Positions 6,054 through 7,571 of a DNA stretch of 7,571 nt are shown here, piece after piece. The stretch's first letter is position 1. Each line of letters starts with the position of its first letter. The position numbers were made by a program, and so were the translations under genes. The notes beneath the pieces are model-generated. The model saw only the letters and a program-made list of their open reading frames with translations, was not told the DNA's origin and ran no database searches. The stretch comes from an uncultured Methylococcaceae bacterium (GTDB lineage Bacteria; Pseudomonadota; Gammaproteobacteria; Methylococcales; Methylomonadaceae), in assembly GCA_903839795.1 (NCBI GenBank), contig CAIMDR010000690.1, forward strand, positions 1 through 7,571. The letters are read 5' to 3'.

Positions 6054-7158
6054 ACCTACACCGCCGCGCTGGTTACTGGCCGAGCTTACTTACGCTTGCC
6101 CGTTACAGTGCCCTTATTGCTCTAACCCGATTGATTATACAAAATATCAAACTGAATTAGACACCGAAGACTGGAAACGCGTACTGACCCAAGCCCGCAA
6201 AATGGGTGCCGTGCAATTAGGCTTTTCGGGAGGTGAACCGCTCACCCGCAAAGATTTAACCGAACTGGTTAAACACGCCAGAGATTTGGGTTATTATTCC
6301 AACCTGATTACGTCAGGCTACGGACTGACCGAAGAAAAAATCATCCAGCTTAAAGAAGCGGGGCTGGATCATATTCAAGTGAGCATTCAGGCCAGTAGCC
6401 AAGAACTAAACGACCATATCGCCGGTACCGCTTCGTTTGAACACAAAAAACAAGTTGCGCATCTGGTAAAAAAACACGGCTACCCGATGGTGTTATGCGT
6501 GGTTATCCACCGCGAAAATATACACCAAATGCCGGAAATTCTGGCAATGGCAGAAGAGTTGGGCGCTGATTATCTGGAGCTTGCCAACACCCAATATTAC
6601 GGCTGGGCACATGCCAATCGTGATTTATTGCTGCCCACCCAAGCACAGTTTGAAAAAGCCGAAGCCATCGCCCAGGCATTTAAAGAAACCGTTACGGGTA
6701 AAATGAAAATTTATTATGTCGTACCGGATTTTTATGAAGATCGACCCAAAGCCTGTATGAACGGCTGGGGAACTACGTTTTTAACTGTCGCACCGGATGG
6801 CGTTGCACTACCCTGTCATTCTGCGCGAGAACTACCCGGGCTGGATTGTCCCAATGTTAAAGACTACAGCATTGAAGAAATCTGGAATGAGTCAAAAGCC
6901 TTTAATTTTTTTAGGGGCGATGACTGGATGAAAGAGCCTTGTCGCAGTTGTGATGAAAAAAACAAGGATTTTGGCGGCTGCCATTGCCAAGCCTACTTAT
7001 TGACTGGCGATATGTATAATGCCGATCCGGTATGCAGTAAATCACCTGATCATGGCGTTATTCAGCAAGCGATAGATTCGGCGGCAAAGAGCGCGTTATC
7101 CGCCAATGAAAAACCGTTACTGTTTCGTAACAGCAAAAACTCAAAGCTTTTATCGTAG
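6031..7158 (+). CDS. pqqE: PQQ radical SAM/SPASM crosslinking enzyme PqqE
   Basis: PqqE forms the C-C bond between Glu and Tyr of PqqA in the presence of PqqD, the first committed chemistry of PQQ synthesis. Starting at ATG 6031 the protein has 375 residues, the usual size. The radical SAM CxxxCxxC is C23, C27 and C30, and GGEP is at 67-70. The SPASM domain supplies C242, C262, C304, C307, D313, C317, C319 and C335; D313 in KDFGGCHCQ corresponds to the unusual aspartate ligand of the second auxiliary cluster known in Methylobacterium PqqE. ATG 6031 is preferred because GGAGG lies at 6014-6018 (12-nt spacer) and the homologous sequence begins here; the open frame extends upstream to 5923 only through pqqD in another frame. 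A TTG at 6019 is too close to that GGAGG. Confidence 0.96.
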   Translation: MAGLIKTKPTPPRWLLAELTYACPLQCPYCSNPIDYTKYQTELDTEDWKRVLTQARKMGAVQLGFSGGEPLTRKDLTELVKHARDLGYYSNLITSGYGLTEEKIIQLKEAGLDHIQVSIQASSQELNDHIAGTASFEHKKQVAHLVKKHGYPMVLCVVIHRENIHQMPEILAMAEELGADYLELANTQYYGWAHANRDLLLPTQAQFEKAEAIAQAFKETVTGKMKIYYVVPDFYEDRPKACMNGWGTTFLTVAPDGVALPCHSARELPGLDCPNVKDYSIEEIWNESKAFNFFRGDDWMKEPCRSCDEKNKDFGGCHCQAYLLTGDMYNADPVCSKSPDHGVIQQAIDSAAKSALSANEKPLLFRNSKNSKLLS

Positions 7159-7188
7159 GCAGTAGTTAAATTGCAAAAGCAGAGCAAC

Positions 7189-7308
7189 TCACCACGAAGA
7201 CACGAAGAGCACGAAGAAAAACAAAGGTAAAAACTTCGTGCTCTTCGTGTCTCGGCAACTGCTCCTGCGGTGCTCTACCTCCTGCATCCATGCAGTCGTT
7301 CGTGGTGA
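7189..7308. repeat. Dispersed-type inverted repeat with a 47-bp insert in one arm
   Basis: The left arm (7189-7216) reads TCACCACGAAGACACGAAGA then GCACGAAG. Its inner 19 bases pair perfectly with 7234-7252 across a 17-nt A-rich loop. The remaining nine bases pair with TCGTGGTGA at 7300-7308, but only after skipping 7253-7299. The arms themselves are built of degenerate ACGAAG units, as in the dispersed CACGAAG-rich repeats of many proteobacteria. The 47-bp insert has its own palindrome CTGCAT-CC-ATGCAG (7282-7295) and looks like a second repeat family. The hairpin lies between convergent pqqE and ubiX and may also limit read-through. No gene is supported in 7159-7325. Confidence 0.75.
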
Positions 7309-7325
7309 AATGCTTTAACAACCTG

Positions 7326-7571
7326 CTACAAGCCTTCCCACGGCGTATACAAGCCCTCGACATTAACACCAAACATATCCAGTACCCGACCGACTGTTTC
7401 GTTCACCATCGCCGTTAATGAATCGGTTTTGCTATAAAAAGCCGGCATCGGTGGAAACATAATGCCGCCCATTTCCGTTACAACGCCCATATTTCTGATA
7501 TGCACCAAATTTAACGGCGTTTCACGCGGCATTATCACCAAACGCCTGCGCTCTTTTAAAACGACATCGGC
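7326..7571 (-). CDS. ubiX: UbiX-type flavin prenyltransferase, C-terminal part, cut by window edge
   Basis: UbiX joins a dimethylallyl group to FMN to make the prenylated flavin used by UbiD decarboxylases, for instance in ubiquinone synthesis. The visible 81 residues carry the family's C-terminal landmarks: LKERRRLVIMPRETPL, NLVHIRNM, GGIMFPPMPAFY and the dimer-forming helix VNETVGRVLDMFGV. The tail GLYTPWEGL resembles UbiX/Pad1 proteins with a short C-terminal extension. The frame is open to the window edge; a TTG at 7539-7541 is internal and is not the start. The gene ends in TAG at 7326-7328 and converges on pqqE. A UbiX family role is secure; whether the partner is UbiD or another decarboxylase is not shown here. 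Confidence 0.92.
   Translation of the reverse strand, partial: ADVVLKERRRLVIMPRETPLNLVHIRNMGVVTEMGGIMFPPMPAFYSKTDSLTAMVNETVGRVLDMFGVNVEGLYTPWEGL

Noticed and set aside
7189..7252. CRISPR array
   Set aside because: The ACGAAG units are degenerate and form one hairpin; there are no regular spacers and no cas genes.
7166..7372. A 68-codon minus-strand open frame
   Set aside because: It runs through the inverted repeat and into ubiX in a different frame, and has no recognisable protein features.

Overview
The window looks like chromosomal DNA of a PQQ-making gammaproteobacterium, most plausibly a methanotroph of the Methylococcales. This is inferred from a complete pqqABCDE set together with a groESL operon under a CIRCE operator and an adjacent MoeB/ThiF-type gene; no 16S rRNA or methane-oxidation gene is present to prove it. 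PQQ (pyrroloquinoline quinone) is the cofactor of methanol dehydrogenase and other periplasmic quinoproteins.

Layout. 1-545, minus strand: the first 69 codons of groEL and all of groES, driven by a sigma70-like promoter that abuts a perfect CIRCE operator (585-611). 684-1430, plus strand: a moeB-like E1 adenylyltransferase, followed by a perfect 11-bp hairpin. 1499-1705, minus strand: a small single-pass membrane protein. 1899-1973: pqqA, which is only 24 codons, with a strong promoter and ribosome binding site, followed by an intrinsic terminator. 2105-3016: pqqB. 3185-3916: pqqC; the pqqB-pqqC gap holds two hairpins, one of them terminator-like. 3917-5780: a low-GC two-gene island carrying a DUF262 protein and a HEPN-domain protein. 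5781-7158: pqqD and pqqE, overlapping by 23 nt. 7189-7308: a dispersed-repeat hairpin whose right arm is split by a 47-bp insert. 7326-7571, minus strand: the C-terminal part of a UbiX-type flavin prenyltransferase.

How the genes work together. PqqA is the ribosomal precursor peptide. PqqD binds it and presents it to the radical SAM enzyme PqqE, which crosslinks its Glu and Tyr; a protease (not in this window) excises the crosslinked residues; PqqB hydroxylates and PqqC performs the final ring closure and oxidation. The terminator after pqqA fits a need for far more precursor peptide than enzyme.

Most notable feature. The DUF262-HEPN pair splits the pqq operon exactly between pqqC and pqqD. 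Its sampled GC content is 20-30 percent, against about 57 percent in the flanking pqq genes. It has the look of a transferred conflict or defence module: a ParB/Srx-fold DGQQR NTPase or nuclease without an HNH domain, plus a HEPN protein with an intact R-N-x3-H ribonuclease motif. Its position means that pqqDE must be transcribed through it or from a promoter inside it.
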